The notes under the pieces are model-generated. The model saw nothing but the letters and a program-made list of their open reading frames with translations. It did no database searches and was not told the DNA's origin. Positions 1 to 9,613 of a stretch of DNA of 64,000 nt are shown one piece after another. A program made the position numbers and the translations under genes. This DNA comes from Prorocentrum cordatum (Eukaryota > Sar > Dinophyceae > Prorocentrales > Prorocentraceae): positions 152,144-216,143 of the forward strand of contig CAUYUJ010016891.1 of assembly GCA_963575745.1 (NCBI GenBank), read 5' to 3'. The first letter of the stretch is position 1. Every line of letters starts with the position of its first letter.

Positions 1-480
1 GGGACGACCACCAGCAGCGACGACTCGTTGTGGCCCACCTGATTTGTCATCCCCACCAGCCCGCATGGCTCAATTGCACACACAATCAAACGACGGAGAT
101 CACACAAACATCTTCAAGAGCCACCATACATCACCGTCTGCCCCAGCAGGATGGACCAACACGGCCAGCCAAACACCCACGTACACACACACACACTCAC
201 ACCTATCATCACATCTACAGCCACGTACGCGCACCTGATCAGCATCCCGACGCATCTATGAACTCCACACGTTACTTTCAAGCAGTCATCGAGCAGTACT
301 TCCCACCCAAGGCACCGCCAGCCACCCTAGCCTCTCACACAGATAACCAGCCGACTAACACCCACCAGCCGACCACTCGCACATACACACAGCCGACCAA
401 CCGACCCTCAATCACCTGTCGACCAACACTTCCCTGCTGACGACCAGCCACCATCCGACAAACACCCACCAACCGACCAT
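1..480. repeat. CA/CCGACCA-rich low-complexity sequence
   Basis: C- and A-rich sequence with a short CA run near 183-200 and repeated CCGACCA-like words near 350-480. The open frames through it are Thr/His/Pro-rich composition artefacts. No gene seen. Confidence 0.6.
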
Positions 481-1280
481 ATGCATAGCCAGCGCGACCA
501 GCGTGCTCACGTTGCCACGCGCGAAGGCACCACCGCCCGCACCATCAATGTCACCCCACGCACCATACACAACGTGACCATTATCAGCAGCAGACGACAC
601 ACTATGTCCCAAATTATTTCCAAACGATCGGTGGCTGGGAACCGAGTGGATCGTAATTCGACCATTACCAGTACGGGGATTTAGATTTCCAGTGGGAGCT
701 CCCTCGCAAACCTTACATGTAACCTTCCTCACAGCTGGGTGGAATTGAGGCGTGGGGGTGAGGTGGAGGTTAGAGGCGGAATCAGACTTCCAAATACTGT
801 GCTCTCAGCAGCCTGCTCGACAACTCTGCGCCAGTCTAGTGCCCACGGGTCTCCGAGCAAGAGCCCTCCTCGTTCCCATAGGGTCATCTCGACACCCGTA
901 CTGGAGTGCACATAGTTGTGCATTTTTTTATGCCCCAGTACTTCACAGCAGACCTCTACTGGCACGACTGCCTATGATCAGTGCCAGCCCCGCTGCAAAC
1001 AAATAGGGAAGGGAAGGTTGCCAAGGACGGGAGGCGGGGTAGGGTCTGGCGAGGAGGCCGGAAACGGCCCAAACCCTTCGTCTTGATTTCTGTCAGGACG
1101 TTGGATGCCTGGGAGCTTGGTTCGTGAGACGGCCGCCAGTTTCTAGCCCCCCACCCCGCGCTCCATCGGCGACGTATCGCCGAGCCCAGGTCGGTGCTCT
1201 CCCCTGAGCCTGCCCCCCCCCCCTGGCGTTGGCCTGATCTCAAGTCGGCGGCGAGCAAGGGGGGGAAGTGAAAAGGAGCA
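481..1280. other. No recognisable feature
   Basis: Mixed-composition sequence without a convincing exon. Around 1160-1200 a short piece (ATCGGCGACGTATCGCCGA followed by CCCAGGTCGGTGC) resembles the right end of the CTATCGCCGAT repeat family found at 2150, 7843 and 42350. Confidence 0.4.
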
Positions 1281-1442
1281 GGCCTTCTCAGAAGGCGGCG
1301 GGACTTCTCAGACGCACCCGCGCCTTCTGAGCAGTCTTCGGCGTCTCCGGGGAAGGCCTTGAACACTTCTCAGAAGGCCGGGGGACCTCCGAGCCCTCTG
1401 AGGAGGCCTCACTTCTCCCCCGGGCTGGCTGCCGATTAAGGG
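1281..1442 (+). repeat. CTTCTCAGAAGGC hairpin repeat, copy 1
   Basis: Dense inverted repeats of CTTCTCAGAAGGC ending in CCTCCGAGCCCTCTGAGGAGGCC. The core recurs at 44023-44085 in the same orientation and at 48797-48842 reversed. It is probably a small non-autonomous hairpin element; the outer limits are uncertain. Confidence 0.5.
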
Positions 1443-1479
1443 CATCGGCAGCCTTGAGACGTGGGTCAATGCAAGCGGG

Positions 1480-1645
1480 GGTCAGCCAGAGCGCCTGATC
1501 TTGCAGGATCCTGCAGGGCCAAGGTCGCATTGACCCGGGTTTAGGTGCAGGATCCTGCAGGGTCTTGCAGGATCTTTCGCATGGACCCGGGCTTGGGTGC
1601 AGGATCTTGCAGGACGTTGCAGGATTCTGCGAGGCCTGACTGACC
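1480..1645 (+). repeat. GCAGGATCCTGCAGG repeat, copy 1
   Basis: Tandem degenerate units built on the palindrome GCAGGATCCTGCAGG, alternating with CCCGGGTTTAGGTGCAGG-like linkers. A related copy with the same CAGCCAGAGC left flank and GGGTCTGGAT-like right flank lies at 2535-2665. Confidence 0.55.
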
Positions 1646-1669
1646 CGGCTCTGGATCGACCAGGGTCAT

Positions 1670-1860
1670 AAGATCCTCGAGGGCATGCCCCTCCACGCCA
1701 GCATGCCCGTCGGCGCAGCCGGCTCGACGAGCAGGGGCGGCGCGGCGGGGAAGAGGAAAAGAGCCAGCAGCGGCAGCCCAGGCCCGCCCGCGAGATAGAT
1801 CCCGCGGGGCCGAGCCCGGGCCCGCGAGGGGGGGCGCCCCCGCCGCGCCGAGCAGGAGGG
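1670..1860. other. GC-rich segment with coding character, strand unclear
   Basis: The plus frame reads ILEGMPLHASMPVGAAG followed by a basic KRKR stretch. The minus frame reads GHALEDLMTLVDPEPG. Both are plausible exon peptides and neither has a recognised family. A (TCC)n array follows directly. Confidence 0.2.
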
Positions 1861-1885
1861 TTTCTCCGAAGGGCTTAGGCGACCC

Positions 1886-2112
1886 GTCCTCCTCCTCCTC
1901 CTCCTCCTCCTTGTCCTCCTCCTCCTTCTCCTTGTCCTCCTCCTCCTCCTCCTCCTCCTCCTCCTCCTTGTCCTCCTCCTCCTTCTCCTTCTCCTCCTCC
2001 TCCTCTCCTCCTCCTCCTCCTCCTCTATCTCCTCCTCCCCCTCCCTCTCCTCCCTTCCTCCACCACCCCCTCCTCCTCCACCTCCGCCTCCTCCTCCGCC
2101 TCCTCGTGTGTA
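1886..2112. repeat. (TCC)n array
   Basis: Imperfect TCC trinucleotide array with TTC and CCC interruptions. It encodes Ser or Pro runs on plus and Glu, Gly or Arg runs on minus, which are not taken as protein. Confidence 0.9.
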
Positions 2113-2149
2113 TTCTTCTCGGCGAGGACCACTGGGTCAGGGGCCACGA

Positions 2150-2312
2150 TAGGGGGGGATAGGCAGAGGGGGGATTCATCGACCCCCAATCGCCCATTGA
2201 TCGCCGATAGGGGCCCGGTAGCACCAACCTGCCTAGGAAGGTGCGCATTCACTATCGGAGGCCTATCGCCGATCTATCGGCGACATATCGCCAATTCCAG
2301 GTCGGTGCATCC
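2150..2312 (+). repeat. CTATCGCCGATCTATCGGCGA palindromic repeat, copy 1
   Basis: The unit has a left half (GGGGGATTCATCGACCCCCA, then GATCGCCGATAGGGGCCCGGTAG) and a right half (GCCGATCTATCGGCGACATA, then TCCAGGTCGGTGCATCCCC). Related copies are at 7843-7912 (right half), 13597-13690 (left half) and 42350-42505 (both halves). The core is self-complementary, so a small hairpin element is likely. Confidence 0.6.
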
Positions 2313-2334
2313 CCACTTCGACCCCAACTCGACT

Positions 2335-2412
2335 CACGTTCGGCTCAAGTTCGACTCAGGTTCGACTCAGGTTCGACTCGGGTTCGACTGAGGTTCGACT
2401 CGAGGGCGGCTC
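2335..2412 (+). repeat. 12-bp tandem repeat (GGTTCGACTCA)
   Basis: About six degenerate tandem units of the form AGGTTCGACTC. Confidence 0.7.
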
Positions 2413-2534
2413 AAGTCGACGGACGTTGGGCGCAGCTTCGACGCATGAGTGGAGCGAGTGTCTCCAGGAAGGTCCCTGGAATGAGCATCCAGGGCTCGAG
2501 ATTCGGGGCTCTCAGGAGACAGGGCCAAGGCACG

Positions 2535-2665
2535 CGGGGGCCAGCCAGAGCGGCGGATCCTGCAGGACGCGGCAGGGCCAGGGGTGCACCGACCTCGACT
2601 CGGGCGCAGGATCCTGGAGGATCCTGCAGGATCCTGCAGAGCCCGAGCGACCTGGGTCTGGATGG
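2535..2665 (+). repeat. GCAGGATCCTGCAGG repeat, copy 2
   Basis: Second copy of the family at 1480-1645, again with CAGCCAGAGC on the left, several GGATCCTGCAGG cores, and CTGGGTCTGGATGG on the right. Sequence 2690-2880 after it is AT-richer and shows nothing recognisable. Confidence 0.55.
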
Positions 2666-2884
2666 TTCGGGCCAGTACACCTTAGGCGATGCTTAAGAAA
2701 ACCTATTTTTTTGGCCAGAGTCTTGATTATTCTTAATGTTTCAATGTAAATCCTAAGATTTGAGTGGAAATTTTGGGTTTTTACTCAAGTTCTGAGACTA
2801 TGAATTTCTTAACCCATGATTTCTTAAGCATCTCGCAGGGTGTAGATCCCCGAGAGGCCCTCCATCGAAGAAGAGAAGGCGGCA

Positions 2885-3030
2885 TGAGCATAAACTTTGG
2901 GAGCTCCGCGCGTGTGTCTCGGCTCTGCGCTGGGCCCCCGGCGCGCGGAGCGCGCCCGGGGCGGCGCCGAGGGGCTCCGCCAAGGGGCCCCGGCGCAGAT
3001 CCAAGAAATCCGCGCGGGTTTACGGTGACT
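2885..3030 (+). repeat. TCCGCGCGGAC inverted-repeat element, copy 1
   Basis: The left end (ATAAACTTTGGGAGCTCCGCGC) and the right end (GATCCAAGAAATCCGCGCGG, then TTTACGG) are imperfect inverted repeats around a very GC-rich core (GCTGGGCCCCCGGCGCGC). Further copies or halves: 7062-7105, 11076-11175, 17064-17240, 18262-18366 and 43655-43765. Confidence 0.55.
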
Positions 3031-3057
3031 CCGTTTCTTCTTCCCTTGCTCAAGAGA

Positions 3058-3194
3058 TCGGCCGTGCGCAGAGGTGGGTTGGGGGGAGGGGAAGGCTTCT
3101 CAGAAGCACCCCTGCTTCGTAGGAGGCGCGGGCCTTCTGTGTAGATGTGAGGCCCGCGACTTCTAAGAAGCAGCCTCCCTCTGAGAAGCCCCCC
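3058..3194 (+). mobile_element. TTCTTAGAAG hairpin element, copy 1
   Basis: About 135 bp that fold back on themselves. The left arm is GGTTGGGGGGAGGGGAAGGC then CTTCTCAGAAGCACCCC; the loop carries GCGGGCCTTCTGTGTAGATG; the right arm is CTTCTAAGAAGCAGCC. Copies at 6632-6800 and 29125-29262 share arms and loop. It ends directly beside element In-A. Confidence 0.6.
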
Positions 3195-3251
3195 TACCCT
3201 TAAGTCGGGCCTGTCCCTCTACAGGAGGAATTTTCAAACAGTTAAGATTAT

Positions 3252-4888
3252 CCTGGCGAAGGTCCCAACCATATGCAGTTGTGGGTACCGTAATTGTGAA
3301 TATCTGCTTCGGTGAAGCTCCCTCTGGGGCCACGAAGCGCTGCACTGGGCGGGGGGCAACGCTGTACTGTGTGGGTGGTGTGCCGAATTGGGCTTCCGGG
3401 ACGCATGCGGACGGTCCCTTTGAGGGCTTCGGTGGAGCTCCCTCTGGGGCCACGAAGCGCTGCACTGGGCGGGGGGCAACGCTGTACTGTGTGGGTGGTG
3501 TGCCGAATTGGGCTTCCGGGACGCATGCGGACGGTCCCTTTGAGGGCTTCGGTGGAGCTCCCTATGGGGCCACGAAGCGCTGCACTGGGCGGGGGGCAAC
3601 GCTGTACTGTGTGGGTGGTGTGCCGAATTGGGCTTCCGGGACGCATGCGGACGGTCCCTTTGAGGGCTTCGGTGGAGCTCCCTATGGGGCCACGAAGCGC
3701 TCTACTGAGCGAGTGAAAATGCCAAATTGGGTTTCCAGGACGCATGCGGACGGTCCCACTGGGGGCTTCGGTGGAGCTCCCTACGTGGCCACGAAACGCT
3801 GCACTGCGCGGGTGAAAATACCAAATTTCATCTCCCGGACGCATACAGACGGTGGCACTGGGGCCTTGGGTGGAGCCCCCTATGGGGCCACGAAACGCTG
3901 CACTGGGCGGGTGAAAATGCCAAATTGGGCTTCCGGGACGCATGCGGACGGGGGCACTGGGGCCTTCGGTGGAGCTCCTTATGGGGCCACGAAACGTTGT
4001 ACTGGGTGCGCGGGACGCATGCGGGCGGTAGCGCTGGGACCTTCGGTGGGGCTCCCTATGGGGCCTCGAAGCGCTGTACTGGGTGGGTGAAACGCAGGGA
4101 GGAGGGGGAGGAGGGCCACGGAACGCTGTACTGGGTGGGCGGGACGCATGCGGATGGTAGCACTGGGACCTTCGGTGGAGTTCCCTATGGGGCCACGAAG
4201 CGCTGTACTGGGTGTGCGGGACGCATGCGGACAGTAGCACTGGGACCTTCGGTCGGGCTCCCTATGGGGCCACGACGCGGTGTACTGGGTGGGTGAAACG
4301 CAGGGAGGAGGGGGAGGAGGGCCACGAAACGGTGTACTGGGTGTGCGGGACGCATGCGGACGGTACCACTGGGACCTTCGGTGGGGCTCCCTATGGGGCC
4401 ACGAAGCGCTGTACTGGGTGGGGAGGGGAGGAGGGCCACGAAACGCTGTACTGGGTGTGCGGGACGCATGCGGAGGGTACCATTGGGACCGTAGGCGGGG
4501 CTCCCTAATATGGGGCTACGAAACGTTGTACTGGGTGGATGAAGCGCACGGAGAAAGGGGAGGAGGGAGGAGGAGGGAGGAGTGGGAGGAGGAGAAGGAG
4601 GAGGAGGAGGAGGAGGAGGAGGAGGAGGAGGAGGAGGAGGAGGAGGAGGAGGAAGGGAGAGGAGGAGAGGAGGGAGGAGGAGGAGGAGGAGAGGAGGAGG
4701 AGGAGGAGGAGGAGGAGGAGGAGGAGGAGGAGGAGGAGGAGGAGAGGAGGAGGAGGAGGAGGAGGAGGAGGATGGAGGAGGAGGAGGAGGAGGAGGAGGA
4801 GGAGGAGGAGGAGGAGGAGGAGGAGAGGAGAACGCGGGGCGACGTTTCTTCAAAACGAGGACCCAACACCACAGGATGGTTGGGAAAT
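3252..4888 (+). repeat. GGAGCTCCCTATGGGGCCACG satellite cassette, array 1
   Basis: The 5' leader (CCTGGCGAAGG, then CCCAACCATATGCAGTTGT) is followed by tandem units. Those from about 3306 to 3666 are an exact 120-bp repeat; later ones are shorter and more diverged and each carries GGAGCTCCCTATGGGGCCAC and GGACGCATGCGGACGG. A (GGA)n array follows, then the 3' tail (AACGCGGGGCG, TTCAAAACGAGGACCCAAC, ACCACAGGATGGTT). The same leader and tail bound the array at 49868-51562. Open frames through it are artefacts of unit lengths divisible by three. Confidence 0.8.
4555..4835. repeat. (GGA)n array
   Basis: Near-pure GGA trinucleotide array inside satellite cassette 1. Confidence 0.95.
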
Positions 4889-5077
4889 AGTCAGGGGACG
4901 ATTTCTGGAGTATTTGTTCTGACATTTTTTGCGTATGCTGTGTCACTTGATTCTTCCTCCCGCATCCGCCTGTATGGGGGATATGCGACCTAACCCTACC
5001 CCTACCCCCTTGTGCGCTCTGCCAGGCTCTGGCACCCCGTGGGGTCGGGACGCGGGCAGGGGCATGGGCAAGATAAG

Positions 5078-5205
5078 ATATCGACCGCCTGCTCAGGCAG
5101 TTTCTGCTCGTGCCGCTCTCCTCCCCGCGGGGCCCCTGCCCAGGAGCGGTGGGGCCTCTCGCCATCGGGGGCCCATGCCGCCGACTTGTCGGCAACGTGC
5201 CGCAG
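5078..5205 (+). CDS. Internal exon of unknown gene
   Basis: In one plus frame the segment reads IDRLLRQFLLVPLSSPRG and then LVGNVPQ, a normal-looking hydrophobic helix followed by a Gly/Pro-rich stretch, with codons mostly ending in G or C. It follows a possible acceptor GCAAGATAAG and ends at CCGCAG/GTCCTG, a good GT donor, in phase 0. The matching phase-0 acceptor is at 5515, so this exon and 5516-5608 probably form the end of one gene. If no intron is used, the frame runs on to a TGA at 5263-5265. No family recognised. The start is uncertain because no ATG is visible. Confidence 0.45.
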
Positions 5206-5515
5206 GTCCTGCGCGCCGCCAGAGGTAGCCGCCAGGCTCGAGGCCCCCCGGTGGGGCCGTCCTGAAGATCCTGCACCCGACAAGCTCAGCAGCTCGCCTG
5301 GGCCAGAACGACTGAGGAGGGGGAGGAGGGAGGAGGAGGAGGAGGAGGAGTACAGTCGGACCGAGGTGTAAGATCGAGGTCGGTTCGGGGAGGGTACCCT
5401 GATGGTCTTCGTGCCTGCTGGACGTTCTGGTGCATTCTGGGGAGGGCACCCTTGGATTCCTGTGTGTTCGTCGTCACACGAACATACTTATACTAAGTGT
5501 TCGTCGCCCCCCCAG

Positions 5516-5608
5516 GGGCGACGCGCGCACCGAGAACTCTTGGAGTACATGCGTCGTGGCGGACGCTTTCTGGCCGCACCGCTCGGGAAACGATGTGCTA
5601 CGAGATGA
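5516..5608 (+). CDS. Terminal exon of unknown gene
   Basis: After the pyrimidine/CCCCCCAG acceptor the frame reads GRRAHRELLEYMRRGGRF and ends ATR-stop (TGA at 5606-5608). The phase fits the donor at 5205 through a 310-nt GT-AG intron (5206-5515). The peptide is short, basic and not recognised. A competing plus frame in the same place (ENSWSTCVVADAFWPHR) is also open and cannot be excluded. Confidence 0.4.
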   Translation, partial: GRRAHRELLEYMRRGGRFLAAPLGKRCATR

Positions 5609-5689
5609 TGGGTATAGTTACTGTATGTTCGGATCGGACGCGCGCCTCCAGGGCGGACATACAGTGCTAGCATGTCTCTGTGCGTCCCA

Positions 5690-5930
5690 ATGTGTCGCCG
5701 CTTTCAGGTCCACGTCTCCCCCCCTGAGCCAGTCCCCCCCCATCGTTCGTCCTCACGAGTGCACGCCGGCAGGGCCTCCGCAGCCACTGCCGCCGTGGTC
5801 GTCAGCACAAGCGGCGGGGCGATGCCGCTCGAGCGCACTCCGCGCACCGAGCTGGCCCCACGAGCTCGTTGCCCCTCACGGCTGAAAGCCGTCATGTCGT
5901 CAGAAATTTGGGGAACCTCGAGGGCCTCGA
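5690..5930. other. Possible exon, strand unclear
   Basis: The plus frame reads GRASAATAAVVVSTSGGAMP and continues to RLKAVMS. The minus strand is also open with similar quality (REGQRARGASSVRGVRSSG). No family recognised and no decisive splice sites. Sequence 5610-5690 shows nothing. Confidence 0.2.
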
Positions 5931-6072
5931 GGGCACCCTTGGGTGTCCTGCGTGGTCTGGCCCGCGGAGGGTCTCGTGCTTTGGGGGGCTGCTCCCCAAG
6001 AACACGGGGGGCCCGCCGTGGCTTCGGGTCGGGGCCTCGAGGCCTCAAAGGCTTCGAGGTGCCGAGGGCCTC

Positions 6073-6322
6073 GGAGGAGGAGGAGGGAGGAGGAGGAGGA
6101 GGAGGAGGAGGGGGAGGAGGGAGGAGGAGGAGGAGGAGGGAGGAGGAGGAGGAGGAGGAGGAGGAGGAGGAGGAGGAGGAGGAGGAGGAGGAGGAGGAGG
6201 AGGAGGACGAGGAGGAGGAGGAGGAGGAGGAGGCGGAGGAGGAGGGGAGAACGAGGAGGAGCGGAGGAGGAGGAGAGGAGAGGAGGAGGAGAGGAGGAGG
6301 AGGAGGAGGAGAGCCCGGAGGC
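6073..6322. repeat. (GGA)n array
   Basis: GGA trinucleotide array with a few GGC, GAC and AGA interruptions. Confidence 0.95.
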
Positions 6323-6344
6323 TGGCCTGGCCGCCGCAGGTAGA

Positions 6345-6632
6345 CGCCAAGGGCTCGAGAGCCCCCCCCCGCCGGGGCACGGGGCAGCGTGCTCCCAGCC
6401 GCGCGGGGGGGCGATGCTGCCGGCGCGGGCCCGGCTCGCGCCGCGCGGCCTTTGGCGGCCCCTGGGGGCTTGTTGACCTGCGCGCCCTCGCGGCCTCCCG
6501 GAGGCATCTTGGCACCGCTCGGACGTGTGCACGTTGTCTCGGATGGGGCCATCGAGGAGCTTTCGGGACCATCTCGCGAAAATCGCACGCACGGGGGAGT
6601 GGGCGTCCGAGCGAACGGCGAGGGCATCGTCG
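6345..6632 (-). CDS. Probable exon, family unknown, strand uncertain
   Basis: The minus frame from about 6632 downward reads ADDALAVRSDAHSPVRAIF then ARWSRKLLDGPIRDN and HTSERCQDASG, with most codons ending in C or G. The plus strand also has a good frame (RVHVVSDGAIEELSGPSREN). The higher use of C-ending codons favours minus. No domain is recognised. The hairpin element at 6632 abuts it. Confidence 0.3.
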
Positions 6633-6800
6633 GCCACGCGCAGAGGGGGGTGGGGGGAGGGGGGAAGGCTTCTTCGAAGGAGGCTGCTTGTCAGAAGGCG
6701 CGGGCCTTGTGTGTAGGTGTAGGGCTGGTGCCTTCCAAGAAGCAGCGGTGCTTCTAAGTAGCCTCCCCTCCCCCAACCGCTGTGTGCGCGCCGCCAACAT
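6632..6800 (+). mobile_element. TTCTTAGAAG hairpin element, copy 2
   Basis: Full-length copy. The left end GGCCACGCGCAGAGG pairs with the right end CTGTGTGCGCGCCGCC, inside them GGGGTGGGGGGAGGGG pairs with CCCCTCCCCCAACC, and both arms carry CTTCT hairpins. No clear target duplication. Confidence 0.6.
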
Positions 6801-7137
6801 CTCGCGGCTGCCCTCCGCAGACCTCCACCGCATTGAAGCACGGGCGGTTTTTCTCCCCCGATCCACGAGTTCCGCTCGACGAGTTTGGCCGCTCAGACAA
6901 TGAAGGAAACTCTGCGATACCCTCCTAGGGGGCTACTCGGAAGCACCCCTTATCGAGGATGGACGCCCCCCCCCATGGTATATATCCCAGGGTTGTGCCC
7001 AACATTTTTCGTCCAGTCGAAGACCCCATAGTCGGGGATTGGGGTTTGATCTAGGCCTCTCGCCGATCCAAGATATCTGCGCGGACCTCCGAGGTTTAAC
7101 GTTTTGTGGCATTGCTTGTTCCCCTTACTGAGGCTTT
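6800..7137. other. Unremarkable sequence plus a TCCGCGCGGAC half-element
   Basis: Nothing recognised up to 7060. At 7062-7105 the right end of the TCCGCGCGGAC family occurs alone (GCCGATCCAAGATATCTGCG, CGGACCTCCGAGG, TTTAACG). Confidence 0.4.
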
Positions 7138-7398
7138 TTGCTGCCCGCCCGGCCCAGGGACCGCCAAAGAGGGACTCGGGGTCGATGCCGTCCCTGGGGA
7201 AGGAATCGGGACTTCTCGGGATCCGACGATATTCAGGAGGGAAAACACACAGATACAGTTAATCGTCGATTCCCCCAGAAAATATAGGAAAATATGTGAA
7301 ATGGGGTGAGAAGACATAGACCCAGAAAGCATGGAAACCATGGGACATCCTGTTATTTGTGTCTACTTTTTTGTGTGTCCCAGGGCCCCTTAAGATCT
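7138..7398 (+). repeat. Interspersed repeat P, copy 1
   Basis: Homologous to 12765-13022 in the same orientation. Shared blocks include TTGCTGCCC, TTCAGGAGGG, TAATCGTCGA, CCCCAGAAAATAT, ATCCTGTTATTTGTGTCTA and TTGTGTGTCCCAGGGCCCCTT. No coding content recognised. Sequence 7400-7842 is unremarkable. Confidence 0.65.
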
Positions 7399-7703
7399 GT
7401 TTTTTCAATTGGCGATTTTTGTTTGTTCCTTTGGGCCTCTTGGGCCCGTTATCGGGCCTCAGGGGCCATCAGCATTTCTTCGGGGACGCAGAATTGCCTC
7501 CAGGGGACGAGATGGAAAGACTGTGGACGAAGACTGACCGCAGTTCCTGTCCAGTTTGAGCTGGACTCGCTGTCGATGTCGCCGCGGGCGTGGTCCATTT
7601 GAGGCAGAAAGTCGTCTACTCGACCGAGGCCGCTGTCGGTTTTGGACGACGTTCGCTGTTGGGCGTCGTACCCATTTTTCCGTACACACTTCGGGCGTGC
7701 ACC

Positions 7704-8657
7704 TTAGCTCCAGGCATCGCCGAACAATCGTGGACTTTTTTTTGTTTCTGTTTTTTTCAGTTTTGCGCCTTTGGAGGCCGTCCAGGGCCAGGTTGGGTGG
7801 CATCGACTAACATTCGACCTTGTCCACTCTGACCAGGAGCGTGCGGATTCACCATCGGGTGCCAATTGCCGATCTATCGGCGATGTATCGCCGATTCCAG
7901 GTCGATGTTTCTCTCCCTGCGCCGGTCCCCCTAACGTTCTTCCCCCATACCCCTGGACTCCGACGATATGTTTTTGCAACCTCGGTGTTGTTCTTCGATT
8001 TCGTTGCATTCGGGCCCCGGGACCATCAAGCATGAATCTGGGACGCAAAACTGACCCCCAGGGAAAGGTCGAGATATTCCTGGGGGCGCGGATTGAAACA
8101 ACCATGTCCGAGGATGTCTGGGGATCCAGGCGTCGCAGAGAACTAGCGGCGATACTGCTTGCTGCAGTTTTTCCGCTTCTGCAGGCCGTTCCCTGGTCCA
8201 GGACCGTCAGCCGCAGCGGTCCAGGACGAGGAGCCGTCCCCAGGGAGGTGTTCGAGATTCCCCGGGGGCCCACGTCGCGCCAAAGCTGCGGCGCCAGGTG
8301 ATTCTCGCCCCATGGAGCTGGAGGACCCGAGGGGGCCCACTCCGATCCGATCGATTCGATGTGCATTTCGCCTGGCCCGATCCGAGGCTCGATTTTGATG
8401 TCTCGTCGCTCCGATGCGTCCCGGTGCTTGCACGGTGTGCGTCCTGGTGCGACGGGGTCGGTTCGACTCCGACTCTCTGCCGATGCAGCCCGATTAGGTG
8501 CCCGCTCCGACCCAACCCGACTCATCGACGTGCTGACCGCTCCTGCTTGCTCCCCCTTCTCCTCCCCCCCTGCCCTGAGCAGCCAGCGCAGCGCTTCGCC
8601 CACTTCTGCTTGCGACCGCTTGAGCTTGACCTCGTGCCCACGCGCCGCTCGGCGCAT
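7704..8657 (-). CDS. Minus-strand ORF; only its first part looks coding
   Basis: A 317-codon open frame. The first 45 residues (RRAARGHEVKLKRSQAEVG then EALRWLLRAGGEEKGEQAG) look like a genuine charged helix. The remainder overlaps repeats at 8335-8545 and 7843-7912 and is probably not protein, so at most 8520-8657 is an exon. ATG at 8655-8657 would be the start, but an upstream splice acceptor is equally possible. No family recognised. Confidence 0.3.
   Translation of the reverse strand: MRRAARGHEVKLKRSQAEVGEALRWLLRAGGEEKGEQAGAVSTSMSRVGSERAPNRAASAESRSRTDPVAPGRTPCKHRDASERRDIKIEPRIGPGEMHIESIGSEWAPSGPPAPWGENHLAPQLWRDVGPRGISNTSLGTAPRPGPLRLTVLDQGTACRSGKTAASSIAASSLRRLDPQTSSDMVVSIRAPRNISTFPWGSVLRPRFMLDGPGARMQRNRRTTPRLQKHIVGVQGYGGRTLGGPAQGEKHRPGIGDTSPIDRQLAPDGESARSWSEWTRSNVSRCHPTWPWTASKGAKLKKTETKKSPRLFGDAWS
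7843..7912 (+). repeat. CTATCGCCGATCTATCGGCGA repeat, right half
   Basis: Contains GTGCGGATTCACCATCGG, GCCGATCTATCGGCGATGTA and TTCCAGGTCGATG, matching 2240-2312. Confidence 0.6.
8335..8545 (+). repeat. CCGATTCGATG interspersed repeat, copy 1
   Basis: Shares word order with 56390-56590: GATTCGATG, a GGTTCGA/GCTTGCA block, GCCGATGC and a CTGACC-like end. A shorter relative lies at 29270-29350. The GC-rich sequence 8660-9050 is open on both strands but has no decisive features. Confidence 0.5.
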
Positions 8658-9052
8658 GCCCCGTGCGCGGTTGAGAGACCGCTCCTGCCCTGCACAAGGC
8701 TCCTGCGGGGTGTCGGGTGCCGGACTGATCCCGAGCTCCGCCCAGGCCCGGAGACGAGAGCCAGTGCCGCCGGGACCCTTGGCTGGAGAGGCCTCCCAGA
8801 TGGGGTCCAGGCAAGTGAGCTCGGAGGGTCGCGCCGCATGGACGACGCCACGGCAGTGCGGCGCGAGCCTCCGACCCCACCGACTCCGACCTCGTCTGGG
8901 AGGCCTCCCTCGTCATCCGTGCCACCGCCCAGGACCTTCTCTGGGGGCTCCGAGTGATCTCGCAGGTTCCCTTCTGGTTTCTCCGGGGCGCCTCGGGGGC
9001 CTCTGGTGGTTCTCGCGAGGCGAGGCCCGGGGCAGTCCCAGGGGTCGCGGAG

Positions 9053-9116
9053 CTCGGGGGCGGCAAAGAGGGGGGGTGGATGTTATAGCGGGGGCCATGA
9101 TATCGTGGATGTAAGA
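9053..9116 (+). mobile_element. GGGGGCGGC-AAGAGGGG TIR element, left half
   Basis: The left end CTCGGGGGCGGCAAAGAGGG and the inner block GGGGGCCATGATAT match the full copy at 10393-10573; the right half is absent. Sequence 9120-9605 holds nothing recognised. Confidence 0.55.
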
Positions 9117-9613
9117 AATTAGCGCGAAACCGAATCATAACGTTGGAGGTCCGCCGTTCACCGAGCATTTCATTTGGGTGGAGGTCAAAAGGTGAAATCT
9201 GAAATGCCGTTTCGATAGATATTCGAGGCTCGAGCCTGCAAAAGGGGATCCACACGACGGGTGGGTTTTCGAGGTGCAAAAGCCCATGTGGATTTCACCC
9301 TGAGCCCTTCACCCTAAGAAAATGCTGAGGTTCAGAGAAAATAAATGCATTCCAGGCCACGACAACATGGTGTTCAGAAGCTTGCATTTGTGGCTCGCGT
9401 TTACGTTCTACACTTCCGGCGGCGGCCGCCGATCGTGCCGCCGATCGTGACTTTGAATGGCGAAATTCCAACGTTACGGGTCAGTTTCGCACTCATTGTT
9501 TCCATCCACGGTATCTCCCCGGATTTCACGGCGCCTCTTCTTATTTCAGTACGTCCCCGGCCCCCCTCCCCCGGGCCGCGCACGTGCCGCCCCCTGCCCC
9601 CGGGCTGCCAGAG

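Larger units (their letters stand above)
3200..4993 (+). mobile_element. Introner-like TIR element In-A, split by a satellite
   Basis: The left TIR (TTAAGTCGGGCCTGTCC, then CTACAGGAGGA) and the degenerate right TIR (CGCCTGTATGG, then GGATATGCGACCTAA) are flanked by perfect 8-bp duplications CCCTACCC at 3192-3199 and 4994-5001. The normal element is about 160 bp. Here the internal AGTC-GGGGACGATTTC segment is found only at about 4889, after 1.6 kb of satellite. So the satellite cassette inserted into an existing In element. Confidence 0.75.

Noticed and set aside
3248-4240. 330-codon minus ORF with Pro/Arg/Ser repeats
   Set aside because: Shadow of satellite array 1, whose 120-bp unit is divisible by three.
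4991-5010. Telomere-like CTAACCCTACCCC
   Set aside because: Only two or three degenerate units, fully explained as the In-A target duplication CCCTACCC next to a C-rich flank.
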